Counted from the stretch's first letter, positions 55,902 through 63,564 are shown. The stretch: 64,000 nt of DNA from an uncultured Aquimarina sp. (GCA_947498815.1 CANMLU010000005.1:62001-126000), one strand, 5' to 3'. Program-made: numbers and translations. The notes: generated by a model not told the origin, from the letters alone.

Positions 55902-55946
55902 AAAAAGTGCACATCAATAATAATCATAAGATATGTGCACTTTTTT
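55902..55946 (+). terminator. Terminator of the M14/M3 peptidase unit
   Basis: AAAAAGTGCACAT (55902-55914) and ATGTGCACTTTTT (55933-55945) form a 13-bp stem with an 18-base loop, and the right arm ends in a run of six T. It lies 12 bases after the M3 peptidase stop. Confidence 0.85.
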
Positions 55947-55961
55947 AATGCCTATATATAT

Positions 55962-56138
55962 ATGAGTAAATCAACACAAAATTTAATTATTGGAATTGGA
56001 ATAGCTTCAATTTTATTTACAGTTTATGGAATCATCAAGGGTGGAGATTTTATAAGTGCCTTAAGCGGTATTGCTATTGGCGCTGCCTTAATTGGAACTG
56101 TTTTAATTGAACGAAATAAAAATAAAAAACAGGAATAA
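55962..56138 (+). CDS. Small membrane protein of unknown function
   Basis: A 58-residue protein. I use the ATG at 55962 (MSKSTQNLIIGIGIASILF); the longer frame starts inside the terminator hairpin. It has two hydrophobic helices (NLIIGIGIASILFTVYGII and ISALSGIAIGAALIGTVLI) joined by a GGDF turn, followed by a basic tail. The turn is only four residues, so it has nothing to do with GGDEF cyclases. No family recognised. Confidence 0.65.
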   Translation: MSKSTQNLIIGIGIASILFTVYGIIKGGDFISALSGIAIGAALIGTVLIERNKNKKQE

Positions 56139-56229
56139 ATACAACTAGGGCATCTCTTTTATTTTGTGTGCTTTTTTGAAAAGGAACAACCAAAAACTTT
56201 AATAAACCTATCTATATAAAACTTAGAAA

Positions 56230-56577
56230 ATGAAAAAAATACTAGTCCTTATTACATTGTTTATCTGTGCGACCCAAAGCTATGCGCAAGAAGCAAGTGG
56301 AACACTTACCAAAGAAATGATTTGCAGGGGTGCAGCCGTGAGCGTGGTAGGAAATGTAAAACCTTTTGCCGATCGCGGCTTTACAAAAGACCAATTGGCC
56401 GAAATCATTGCCGGGCTCGTAAAAGAACCGATCAAAGATGCGCCCAACAAGGCTTATGATCTCTTTAAAGCCAATAAAACCCAAGAAGAAGTTACCGAAA
56501 TCTTATACAACGATTTTATGAAGTTGGATGATGACATCGTTTTTCAATTCTTGATCAATGGCGATCCCGAAGATTAA
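56230..56577 (+). CDS. Secreted hypothetical protein
   Basis: A 115-residue protein with a signal peptide (MKKILVLITLFICATQSYA) and cleavage after Ala-Gln, leaving a short helical domain. Visible segments are EMICRGAAVSVVGNVKPF, RGFTKDQLAEIIAGLV, and DLFKANKTQEEVTEILYND. I do not recognise a family; small exported helical proteins of this kind are common in Flavobacteriaceae. It is followed by a hairpin terminator and stands by itself. Confidence 0.7.
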   Translation: MKKILVLITLFICATQSYAQEASGTLTKEMICRGAAVSVVGNVKPFADRGFTKDQLAEIIAGLVKEPIKDAPNKAYDLFKANKTQEEVTEILYNDFMKLDDDIVFQFLINGDPED

Positions 56578-56628
56578 TACAATCAGCATTCGAGTATAGC
56601 ACTTAGGATGCTTATCATATACCTCTGC

Positions 56629-56659
56629 AACCTCCCTGTTTTGGGGAGGTTATTTTTTT
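56629..56659 (+). terminator. Terminator after the secreted 115-residue protein gene
   Basis: AACCTCCC (56629-56636) and GGGAGGTT (56644-56651) form an 8-bp stem with a seven-base loop, followed by ATTTTTTT. This is a standard intrinsic terminator. Confidence 0.88.
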
Positions 56660-56751
56660 GGCAAAACCATAAGTTGTTTTTACAACACCCCACAAAGATC
56701 CTTTGGTAGGGATTGATTATCAATAGCATATACAAAAAAACTTTTACAATT

Positions 56752-56794
56752 CACTACGGGATCCCGTAGACGAAGCTTGAATTTTTGTTTGTAG
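56752..56794. repeat. Short intergenic repeat copy 1, containing a 16-bp palindrome
   Basis: CTACGGGATCCCGTAG at 56754-56769 is a perfect palindrome. The sequence CACTACGGGATCCCGTAG with the following ACGAAGC aligns with CACTGCGGTTTCCCTGTAAG and CGAAGC at 58275 onward. The two copies sit on either side of the 408-residue protein gene. Confidence 0.45.
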
Positions 56795-56918
56795 TTTAGA
56801 AGTCCTAATCGACTACTCCACGATTAGAATATCCCCATAAACATTTAGAATATAATAAGAATGAACCCGATTGGGTTTATTTAATGGTCATACATTTTAA
56901 TTAAACAACACACATATC

Positions 56919-58145
56919 ATGAAAATCAAATGCTTTTTTAATTTTTCTTTATTTCTTTTAGCCACAATTGCAGTGAATGCCAGAGTGAAGTCTGTAAAAA
57001 TTGTTAATGTGACTGACTCAATTATTACTGTAGGATTATATGTTTCGTCCTCAACGAATGAATTAGGAATAGGAGTATCAGAAGCCCAAAAGCTTAATGC
57101 CGGTAAGTCAATTGAAATCAAACATAAATTTGAGGATTACCAGTTTATCAATGCAGTTCTAATTAGGCCTGATGGTTCAAAAATTATAACCACTTCGCAT
57201 TTAAACAAAAGTGAAAGCCCAAAAGATATTGTACTTAACGTTACTGAAATTAAAGAAGAAAATATTGATCAAGCGGAAGTACAGAAAATGAATAAATTTA
57301 TTGAAAATCAGATTAAAGAATTTAGCCAACTAAATTCAGTTGTGCTTAGAAAAGATAATGATGCAAGTGCTGCCATATCTGAATATTTGGGTGCAATTAT
57401 GATAATCGACCTTGACTCAGCTCTTAACGATAATGATAAAATAATAAAAACCATAACTGCTCGTCAACTCGGGATTAATAAAACATATAATTTTAAAGGG
57501 AAAAATATAAATAAAAAATATAGAATTTCTAAAGACTTTGGAACGTCATTAGATGCAAAATTCCCTGCATCCTTCGAAACGGATTTGGATTATTCAAATT
57601 CAGATTTACTTGAGATTAACTATTCTATAATTAATCTTGGTTCAATACTTTATTCTACGGATGCCGAAATATCAGTAATTGATAGACTTAATAAGTATGA
57701 AAAGAGTACAACCGAACCAGTTTTTCAGACGATTTACAATATAATGAACGAGTGTAAAACTTGTAAAATTCTTCGAGTTACTGAAGCACTTACTTTTCAA
57801 GGAATATCAATCAATGTAAAAAAATACAGAAAATCAAATTTTGGAATCCATGCAAATGTTGCTAGTGTTGTAACTACTAGTGGCTCATATCAATTAGACT
57901 TCAACAATGAATATAACGATATTATTTCTTCCAAAGTAATTGCTTTAGGTCTTAGTTCAGAAGATTTAAAAATTCCAATCTTTACTTTCTTCTTGCAAGA
58001 AATACAAAAAGATATAGACGAGATAAATAGGAATTTAGATAATCAGCAAAAGCTTATTAACGATTTAAGAAGCGAATATGATAGATTAACAAAACTAAAA
58101 ATTAATTATCGAGGTTTGATTGATTCAATTGAAGATAACGATTAA
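56919..58145 (+). CDS. Secreted hypothetical protein with C-terminal coiled coil
   Basis: A 408-residue protein with a signal peptide (MKIKCFFNFSLFLLATIAVNA). The mature part starts with a short beta-rich region (VKIVNVTDSIITVGLYVSS), continues through mixed alpha/beta segments without a family I recognise, and ends in a predicted coiled coil of about 45 residues (IDEINRNLDNQQKLINDL then RSEYDRLTKLK). It contains one CKTC motif around residue 286, possibly redox-active or a disulfide. It sits between repeated non-coding elements, and its codon use looks more AT-biased than the core genes. No function assigned. Confidence 0.72.
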   Translation: MKIKCFFNFSLFLLATIAVNARVKSVKIVNVTDSIITVGLYVSSSTNELGIGVSEAQKLNAGKSIEIKHKFEDYQFINAVLIRPDGSKIITTSHLNKSESPKDIVLNVTEIKEENIDQAEVQKMNKFIENQIKEFSQLNSVVLRKDNDASAAISEYLGAIMIIDLDSALNDNDKIIKTITARQLGINKTYNFKGKNINKKYRISKDFGTSLDAKFPASFETDLDYSNSDLLEINYSIINLGSILYSTDAEISVIDRLNKYEKSTTEPVFQTIYNIMNECKTCKILRVTEALTFQGISINVKKYRKSNFGIHANVASVVTTSGSYQLDFNNEYNDIISSKVIALGLSSEDLKIPIFTFFLQEIQKDIDEINRNLDNQQKLINDLRSEYDRLTKLKINYRGLIDSIEDND

Positions 58146-58191
58146 TAATTGCACCTAAAACTCAGAGCAATAATTTTTCAACAACCCGTTC

Positions 58192-58212
58192 ACACAGATT
58201 TGTAATCCGTGT
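58192..58212. repeat. Small intergenic hairpin
   Basis: ACACAGATT (58192-58200) pairs with AATCCGTGT (58204-58212) except for one A-C position, with a TGT loop. It has no T-run. Confidence 0.4.
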
Positions 58213-58274
58213 CAACCCTACCTGTATGAAACACTCGTATAATCACAACCCCATAACAAAAAACCAATACCTCC

Positions 58275-58319
58275 CACTGCGGTTTCCCTGTAAGCGAAGC
58301 CTATATGTTTGTTGTTTGG
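58275..58319. repeat. Short intergenic repeat copy 2
   Basis: CACTGCGGTTTCCCTGTAAG followed by CGAAGC matches the element at 56752-56794 through most of its first half. The palindrome of copy 1 is degraded here. Confidence 0.4.
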
Positions 58320-58495
58320 GTCACATAACCATTGGTAATGCAATTGTAAACACTCATAAACGCGTACAAACGGAAATAAAGATATAATAGAAATATATGT
58401 ACTTTTACGCATATACAATTGTTATCTCTTATCGATATAAATCTGCAACAATCCTAATGATTTAAGGTTTTGTATTAAGACCTAACACTCAATAT

Positions 58496-59314
58496 GTGAA
58501 TAATAAAGAATCGTTTAGCCTTTTTATATTGTTACTACCTATCTTATTGACTTCAATGATCGGATATGGTCAAGAAAATATTGTTGAATTGACCGGCGCC
58601 GTTACAAGTCAAAATAATAGTGTCTCTAATATTTTGGTTGTCAATATAAATTCTAAAAAATCAACAATTACTAATATTAAAGGGGTTTTCAGTATTGAAG
58701 TTAAATTGCGCGATACATTACAATTCTCTGCTGTTCATTATAGAACGAAAGAAATCACTATAATAGATGAAATTTTGAATCAGAAGACAATCCTAGTTGA
58801 TTTAGAAGAAAAAGTTGTCAATTTGGACGAAGTAGTAATTCTACCACATAATCTAACAGGTCAAGTCGCTCTCGATATAAAATCGTTTGATACTAAACCT
58901 GTTATTACTTCCTCATCTTTAGGGTTACCAAAAGCAAATATAAAAGTTAAAACCAAAAACGAGAGGCTACTTTTTGAGGCAGACGATGGAAAATTGATCA
59001 AATTTTATGGAGTTGCTGCAACCATAAACGTTACTAAATTAATTAATAAGATTTCAGGAAGAACAAAGGAACTTAAAGATCGAATCATACTTGATAAACA
59101 TATCAAAATTGAAAATGACATAGATAATTTGTTTTCAAAAAAAATATTATCCAAAGAACTAGGAATCCCTCAAGTAAATATTCCTGATTTTCTTGACTTT
59201 TGCATAAATCAACCTGATTTTTATAAATTGCCAGACACTATAAATGCATTACGAATTTTGGAATACTTTAAAAGCAAAAGTTATGAATACAAAAAAGCAA
59301 ACGAATTAAATTGA
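58496..59314 (+). CDS. Carboxypeptidase-regulatory-like domain protein
   Basis: A 272-residue secreted protein beginning with a GTG codon at 58496; the overlapping ATG at 58494 is followed at once by TGA and cannot be used. After a hydrophobic signal segment (FSLFILLLPILLTSMIGYG) comes a CarboxypepD_reg-like beta-sandwich: VELTGAVTSQNNSVSNILV, the STITNIKGVFSIEVKLRDTLQFSAVHY pattern and TILVDLEEKVVNLDEVVILP. This matches the N-terminal domain of TonB receptors, but no plug or barrel follows. The ~170-residue C-terminal half is unassigned. Relatives are common as isolated secreted proteins in Bacteroidota. Confidence 0.8.
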   Translation: MNNKESFSLFILLLPILLTSMIGYGQENIVELTGAVTSQNNSVSNILVVNINSKKSTITNIKGVFSIEVKLRDTLQFSAVHYRTKEITIIDEILNQKTILVDLEEKVVNLDEVVILPHNLTGQVALDIKSFDTKPVITSSSLGLPKANIKVKTKNERLLFEADDGKLIKFYGVAATINVTKLINKISGRTKELKDRIILDKHIKIENDIDNLFSKKILSKELGIPQVNIPDFLDFCINQPDFYKLPDTINALRILEYFKSKSYEYKKANELN

Positions 59315-59369
59315 TAAGTTTATATCACGATTTTAAGAGAATTATAAATATCAATAAACAAGAGATAAC

Positions 59370-59440
59370 AATTTGTATATTGCATATGCTCCCTTCGGGC
59401 AGCAAACGCATCATATAAGAGACGTTGGCAATAATTGAGA
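59370..59440. repeat. Structured non-coding element before the AraC gene
   Basis: The stretch TGCATATGCTCCC, TTC, GGGCAGC (stem at 59388-59403) is followed by AACGCATCATATAAGAGAC and GTTGGCAATAATT (59424-59436). The last motif recurs in inverted form at 61406-61418. The layout resembles the hairpin ends of cassette-like repeats in Bacteroidota; exact classification is not possible here. Confidence 0.4.
59424..59436 (+). repeat. 13-bp motif bracketing the AraC/SDR unit, left copy
   Basis: GTTGGCAATAATT matches, on the other strand, AACTATTGCCAAC at 61406-61418 in 12 of 13 positions. The two copies are inverted and enclose only the AraC and SDR genes. Confidence 0.55.
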
Positions 59441-59450
59441 AGCATAACTA

Positions 59451-60356
59451 GTGGAAGTAATTGTTCATCATAAAATATCAGATTTATATAAAACACTTGG
59501 CTTACCATATGCCCAAGAAATAGACTTTACAATTCTATCAATACCTGATATCCATCCTGAGATACCATTTAAATCACCCATTTTACAAGCGGATTATTTC
59601 TCGTTTATTCTCACAAAAGATGGCTCTGGAGTTTATAGTCTTGATGATAATAAATTCCCTTTCGATTCTCACTCATTCTATTTTACAAATCCTGGACACA
59701 TAAAATCTTATGAATTGTATGAATCAAAACAGGCGTTGATCATTACCTTATCAGATAAGTTTTTGCAAGAAAATATACACGTTGAAATTTATGAGGAGTT
59801 CCCTTTTTTATTAGCAGAGAAATCCCCTCCATATCAACTTTCGGCAAGTGAATTTGAAGAATTTGAAATCTTGTACAAGCAGATTTTGAAGGAATTTGAT
59901 AAGAACTCACCTTACAAAGACAAAATTTTGGGTAATCTTTTTACCGTGTTGTTAATTAAGGTAAAAGAAAAGTTTTGGTCTACATACAACCCTATTGAAG
60001 AAGGTAACAGAGATTCTCAAATAGTTAAATCATTCAAAAAACAATTAGAAAAGGCTTTTAAAAGTATTTTGAATGATAATTCTAGTGAGGTTAAACTTCA
60101 GGCACAATACTTTGCCGAAAAACTTAACCTTCACCCCAACTACCTCAACTCGGTAATCAAAAGTAAAACAGGCAGAACTCTAAACGATTGGATTTCGAAA
60201 CGTACCCTTTCGCTTGCTAAATCACTGCTGCTAAACACATCTTTATCATCCAAAGAGATTGCTTACAAATTAGGGTTTAGCGAGTCCACTCATTTTGGAC
60301 GGTTTTTCAAAAAACACACCAATAGCTCACCCAATGCCTTTAGAAAAGGAGTGTAA
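59451..60356 (+). CDS. AraC family transcriptional regulator
   Basis: A 301-residue regulator. Translation starts at GTG 59451 (MEVIVHHKISDLYKTLGL); no ATG lies near in frame. Residues ~20-190 form the cupin-like sensing domain (FILTKDGSGVYSLDDNKFPFDSHSFYF). The C-terminal ~100 residues have the two AraC helix-turn-helix units: QAQYFAEKLNLHPNYLNSVIKSKTG and SSKEIAYKLGFSESTHFGRFFKK, ending PNAFRKG. It is followed 129 bases later by a short-chain dehydrogenase gene, which is the likely target. The pair is bracketed by inverted 13-bp motifs. Confidence 0.93.
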   Translation: MEVIVHHKISDLYKTLGLPYAQEIDFTILSIPDIHPEIPFKSPILQADYFSFILTKDGSGVYSLDDNKFPFDSHSFYFTNPGHIKSYELYESKQALIITLSDKFLQENIHVEIYEEFPFLLAEKSPPYQLSASEFEEFEILYKQILKEFDKNSPYKDKILGNLFTVLLIKVKEKFWSTYNPIEEGNRDSQIVKSFKKQLEKAFKSILNDNSSEVKLQAQYFAEKLNLHPNYLNSVIKSKTGRTLNDWISKRTLSLAKSLLLNTSLSSKEIAYKLGFSESTHFGRFFKKHTNSSPNAFRKGV

Positions 60357-60485
60357 AGTATAACAATCTTTGAAAAAGGTCATTTCTCGTTTGATTCTGG
60401 TTGAGCTTTCTCATCCTAATTCTATCAAATTTGTTTTCAGTTAAATCAACAATTATGCACTAAGCACCTAATAAAATAAAACATT

Positions 60486-61352
60486 ATGGAATTAACAGGA
60501 AAAACAGCCATTATAACAGGCGCAAATACCGGAATAGGATTTGAAACGGCTTTAGACCTTTATAAAAAAGGGGCGAAAGTATATGTTGCATGCAGAAATG
60601 AAGAGAAAGCCCAAGACGCTATGGTCAGAATGAAAGCTCAATCGGATGGTGGTGAGCTGGTTTATGGACATTTAGACCTTGCAAGTCTGAAATCTGTAAA
60701 GGAATTTGCAGATAAGATTATCGAGACTGAATCAAGCTTAGATTTATTGGTGAATAATGCGGGTGTAATGATTCCTCCTCCATCAAAAAGTGAAGATGGC
60801 TATGAACTTCAGTTTGGCGTAAACTTCATAGGACATTTTGCTTTAACAGGACATCTATTTAATTTATTAGAGTCTACAAAAGGTGCCAGGGTTGTTACCT
60901 TAAGCAGTATTGCGCACAGAGGAGCTAGGATTGATTTTGAAAACTTCAGGTTAGAGAAAGAATATAATAATTGGAGAGAATACGGACAGAGCAAACTAGC
61001 TGATATCATTTTTGCCCTTGAGTTTGAAAAAAGACTTAGAAAAAATGGTCATCAAACAATATCTCTGGCAGCACACCCAGGTTTTAGTAAAACCGATTTG
61101 CAAAAGTATATGGACAAGGATATGCTTGCTTCGCTTGAATTAATGACTGCTAAAGAAGGCGCTCAGCCAACTTTAGCCGCTTGTTTACGAGAAGATGCCC
61201 AGGGCGGACAATATTGGGGACCTGATGGACCCGACGAACAAAAAGGTAAACCAGATATAGCAAAAGTTGATGCTGTAGCATTAGACGAAAAACTTAATAC
61301 CAAATTATGGGATTGGGCAAAAAAGCAAACAGAAGTAAACTTTCCATTTTGA
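60486..61352 (+). CDS. Short-chain dehydrogenase/reductase (retinol dehydrogenase-like)
   Basis: A 288-residue NAD(P)-dependent SDR. The cofactor motif is ITGANTGIGFETALDLY, followed by CRNEEKAQ (a basic residue suggesting NADPH), LVNNAGVMIPPPS and the catalytic Ser in VVTLSSIAHRGA with Tyr-Lys in EYGQSKLADII. After this comes the AAHPGFSKTDLQ segment. This pattern matches the RDH/WW-domain-oxidoreductase-like subgroup of SDRs used as generic carbonyl reductases. Next to an AraC regulator it may detoxify an aldehyde or ketone; substrate unknown. Confidence 0.93.
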   Translation: MELTGKTAIITGANTGIGFETALDLYKKGAKVYVACRNEEKAQDAMVRMKAQSDGGELVYGHLDLASLKSVKEFADKIIETESSLDLLVNNAGVMIPPPSKSEDGYELQFGVNFIGHFALTGHLFNLLESTKGARVVTLSSIAHRGARIDFENFRLEKEYNNWREYGQSKLADIIFALEFEKRLRKNGHQTISLAAHPGFSKTDLQKYMDKDMLASLELMTAKEGAQPTLAACLREDAQGGQYWGPDGPDEQKGKPDIAKVDAVALDEKLNTKLWDWAKKQTEVNFPF

Positions 61353-61405
61353 CTTGAATTCTTTGCCTAATTATTGAATAGAAATATAGAAAATCAAAAA
61401 TAAAT

Positions 61406-61418
61406 AACTATTGCCAAC
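61406..61418 (-). repeat. 13-bp motif bracketing the AraC/SDR unit, right copy
   Basis: AACTATTGCCAAC is the reverse complement of the left copy apart from one base (reverse complement GTTGGCAATAGTT). It sits 54 bases after the SDR stop codon. Confidence 0.55.
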
Positions 61419-61524
61419 AATTTATAAAAAACATAGGGCTTTTGGGCTTAATCGAAAAGTCTGTTTTTTATTTACTAAGTCACAACCTCCTTCACCTCGG
61501 GGGAGTTATGTTTTATACCACATT

Positions 61525-61729
61525 GAGCTCCTCCGATCCGGAGCTGATCACTTTTATGCCAAAGCGAGCTCCTCCGATCTGGAGCTAATCACTTTTATGC
61601 CAAAGCGAGCTCCTCCGATCCGGAGCTAATCACTTTCATGTCAAAGTGAGCTCCTCCGATCTGGAGCTAATCACTTTCATGTCAAAGCGAGCTCCTCCGA
61701 TCTGGAGCTAATCACTTTCATACCAAAGC
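61525..61729. repeat. Tandem array of five 41-bp units, each with a hairpin
   Basis: Five units begin at 61525, 61566, 61607, 61648 and 61689. Each starts GAGCTCCTCCGATCYGGAGCT and continues with RATCACTTTYATRYCAAAGY. AGCTCC and GGAGCT form a 6-bp stem in every unit, and the CACTTT of one unit can pair with AAAGYG at its junction to the next, so alternative stems are possible. The period is not a multiple of three, so the array is not a coding repeat. Differences between units are single-base changes, mostly C/T or A/G. Confidence 0.9.
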
Positions 61730-61773
61730 GAGCTCTCGCCAACAGGAGGAGCTCACTTTGGTTTTTGGTTTTT
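61723..61773 (+). terminator. Terminator-like hairpin closing the array
   Basis: CCAAAGCGAGCTC (61723-61735) and GAGCTCACTTTGG (61749-61761) pair over 13 bases with one mismatch, followed by TTTTTGGTTTTTT. It uses part of the last repeat as its left arm and may stop transcription from the SDR side. Confidence 0.75.
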
Positions 61774-61870
61774 TACATCGTATGCGGTTTTCCGTAAAAA
61801 ATCAATTTTAATTCTGTCTATTTTCGCCCTCGATTTAAAACAAAAAAAGTAACCATTAAAATTGTAACAC

Positions 61871-62614
61871 ATGTTAGCACCTAGTACCTTAGGCAAATTA
61901 TTTAAAGAAGAATTTACAGAATTATTGCGTAGTACCAAAGACATCTGCATCAACAACCATCCAGAGCAACTTAACATCCAAACACAAGTGGGCGCCATTG
62001 CCACCATCGTTGATAAGCTAGATGATACCCTGCTCTATGAACGAGAAGGAAAATTCACCAAAATACTAGAAAAGCTAGACCTGGAGCGCGACGAGGCAAT
62101 AGCGGGTATCCGATATGGTTTTTTGATGAACATTAATCATCATGATCCTTCAAAAAAAGTAGCCGCACAGTTATTACTAGACCATATGGAAGGATTTGGC
62201 AATCGCATTACAAAACTTAACTATGAAGCCCAGAGTACGGTGCTTATTAATATTGTACAAGATTACAAAACCAAAGACGACCTAAAAATGGCTCTCAAAA
62301 CCGTAGATCTTTGGGATTGGGCGCAGCAGATCGATACCACCAACGAAGCTTTTAGAACCGAGTACCAAAAACGTATCACTACAGAAAGTGCTACAGAAAA
62401 AATATCGTTTACAAGCCTTAAACCTGCTGCCATTACAGCATACGATAAATTGGTTATTCGCCTTGGTGCTCTTATCGAGCTTGATGATACTGGCAAATAC
62501 AATACCATCAAAAACGAACTCGACACCCTGGGCGATCGCTATGAGCAAATCGTAAAAAGACGTAAAAGCACTAATGAGGATGAACCGGTTATTGATCAGT
62601 CTACAGTTATTTAA
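61871..62614 (+). CDS. DUF6261 family protein
   Basis: A 247-residue, highly helical cytoplasmic protein of the DUF6261 type: TLGKLFKEEFTELLRSTKDI at the start, then the KVAAQLLLDHMEGFGNRITKLNYEAQS helix pair and a C-terminal helical region ending in a charged tail. There is no signal peptide, catalytic motif or DNA-binding motif that I can identify. The family is restricted to Bacteroidota in my knowledge, with no function. It is preceded by the 41-bp array and followed by two hairpin-forming repeats. Confidence 0.78.
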   Translation: MLAPSTLGKLFKEEFTELLRSTKDICINNHPEQLNIQTQVGAIATIVDKLDDTLLYEREGKFTKILEKLDLERDEAIAGIRYGFLMNINHHDPSKKVAAQLLLDHMEGFGNRITKLNYEAQSTVLINIVQDYKTKDDLKMALKTVDLWDWAQQIDTTNEAFRTEYQKRITTESATEKISFTSLKPAAITAYDKLVIRLGALIELDDTGKYNTIKNELDTLGDRYEQIVKRRKSTNEDEPVIDQSTVI

Positions 62615-62620
62615 GAGCAT

Positions 62621-62716
62621 CGTCACTACGAGGAAGAATGACGAAGTAGTCTGTTCATATTGACCTTGAGTTTTCATAGTAAGCAGATTACTTCGTCGTA
62701 CCTACTCGCAATGACG
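62621..62716. repeat. Palindromic intergenic element (copy 2)
   Basis: CGTCACTACGAG (62621-62632) faces CTCGCAATGACG (62705-62716), and ACGAAGTAGTCTG (62641-62653) faces CAGATTACTTCGT (62684-62696). It shares the CGTCAYTACGA end, the AGTARTCTG and CAGATT segments and the AATGACG end with the element at 21941-22058. It looks like a dispersed MITE-like or REP-like element. Confidence 0.65.
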
Positions 62717-62747
62717 TGTTAAAAGGGTCGCAATGCTATTTATAAAT

Positions 62748-62811
62748 AAGACCTCACAGATCGATCACTGAGCTTGTCGCGGTGACCCACCTGTGAGGTC
62801 TTTTCTTTTTT
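62748..62811 (+). terminator. Terminator of the DUF6261 gene
   Basis: AAGACCTCACAG (62748-62759) and CTGTGAGGTCTT (62791-62802) form a perfect 12-bp stem with a 31-base loop that contains a smaller TCAC/GTGA hairpin. TTCTTTTTT follows. Confidence 0.85.
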
Positions 62812-63036
62812 CCTTCAGTTATTTCACATCTACAAATTCAGTATCTTTAACAGGTATCAATATTACTTTATAAATTTAAGGCCAATACTAAAAAATATAA
62901 TAGTTTTAATCGCACTGTTTATCTCCTTTTTCGGAAACGTTAAAGTGGATACCATTGCTATTTAATCAATTACGTAAAAATCTAATCTTTAACTTGTGTA
63001 AACCATCTATCTTAACGAACAGTAGAGCAAAACCAT

Positions 63037-63525
63037 ATGAAAAACTTAAATCATTATGTTGCGATTTATAAAGAACAACTTGATAAAGGAGACATATTAA
63101 TCGCATATAATCAATTAGTGAAGTTTGTTATGAAATTAAGGGTAGACTTTATTAAAAGTTTGTCTGAACAGTATTCATTTACAGGTATTCTTCACGGATA
63201 TATGGACTATACATATTTCTACTATTCGAATGAGTTTTTAAAAAGTAAAAAGCTAAAATTAGGATTAGTATTAAATCATTCTGAAATGAGATTTGAGATT
63301 TGGCTCTTAGGAAATACTATATCTATTCAAAAAAAATATTGGGACTTACTAAAAGAGTCTACATGGAACAAAGACAGAAAAGAAATGCCCAAATATTCGA
63401 TTTTGGAAGCAGTACTCGAAAACAAACCAGATTTTGACAACTTGCCACAGCTATCGCAAAAGATTGAAAACAAATTGATTGAAATATCTGATGAAATTAT
63501 AATTGCGATTAAAAAATTGAATTGA
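63037..63525 (+). CDS. DUF7000-like protein
   Basis: A 162-residue cytoplasmic protein. LHGYMDYTYFYYSNEFLKSKKLKLGLVLNHSEMRFEIWLLG is the clearest block, with a downstream QKKYWDLLKESTWNKDRK and helical C-terminus. The HGYMD-TYF and RFEIWL-G-N pattern resembles the DUF7000 family, found next to SigZ-like sigma factors. It ends 39 bases before such a sigma gene here, so the two are likely cotranscribed and functionally linked. No enzymatic motif seen. My family call is by pattern only. Confidence 0.65.
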   Translation: MKNLNHYVAIYKEQLDKGDILIAYNQLVKFVMKLRVDFIKSLSEQYSFTGILHGYMDYTYFYYSNEFLKSKKLKLGLVLNHSEMRFEIWLLGNTISIQKKYWDLLKESTWNKDRKEMPKYSILEAVLENKPDFDNLPQLSQKIENKLIEISDEIIIAIKKLN

Positions 63526-63564
63526 AAAATAAACCAACACCCACACGGTGTATAAAATAAAATT

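Larger units (their letters stand above)
56578..56918. other. Intergenic stretch with terminator and palindrome
   Basis: About 340 bases holding the terminator at 56629-56659, the 16-bp palindrome at 56754-56769 and, overlapping it, a short repeat with a second copy at 58275-58319. No ORF is supported. It precedes the 408-residue secreted protein gene. Confidence 0.55.
58146..58495. other. Intergenic stretch with small hairpin and second repeat copy
   Basis: About 350 bases with no supported ORF. It carries an ACACAGATT/AATCCGTGT hairpin at 58192-58212 (9 bp with one mismatch) and the second copy of the short repeat at 58275-58319. The start of the carboxypeptidase-like protein gene at 58496 is a GTG, with no clear promoter seen. 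Confidence 0.5.
61353..61870. other. Non-coding stretch with inverted motif and 41-bp hairpin array
   Basis: About 520 bases without a supported gene between the SDR and DUF6261 genes. It contains the right copy of the 13-bp motif (61406-61418), the 41-bp tandem array (61525-61729) and the final terminator-like hairpin (61723-61773). The start-proximal 100 bases before 61871 should hold the DUF6261 promoter. Confidence 0.6.
62615..63036. other. Intergenic stretch with palindromic element and terminator
   Basis: About 420 bases. It contains the palindromic element at 62621-62716 and the terminator at 62748-62811. A frame from 62885 to 62965 reads like a short signal peptide (KNIIVLIALFISFFG) without an initiator and may be a gene remnant, but it is too weak to annotate. 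Nothing else is supportable. Confidence 0.5.

Noticed and set aside
59401-59436. True integron attC site before the AraC gene
   Set aside because: The hairpin and GTTGGCAATA motif look cassette-like, but the GTTRRRY core and its partner do not fit the attC consensus, and there is no integrase. Kept only as an unclassified repeat.
61411-61629. 72-codon plus-strand frame across the start of the 41-bp array
   Set aside because: It is a chance frame: the 41-bp period is not a multiple of three, so the repeats are read in shifting frames, and the product has no family resemblance.
61525-61729. CRISPR array
   Set aside because: The 41-bp units are directly adjacent without variable spacers, and there are no cas genes.
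62885-62965. Signal-peptide-like frame without an initiator after the DUF6261 terminator
   Set aside because: It lacks ATG, GTG or TTG and stops after 26 codons; a decayed gene start is possible but cannot be shown.
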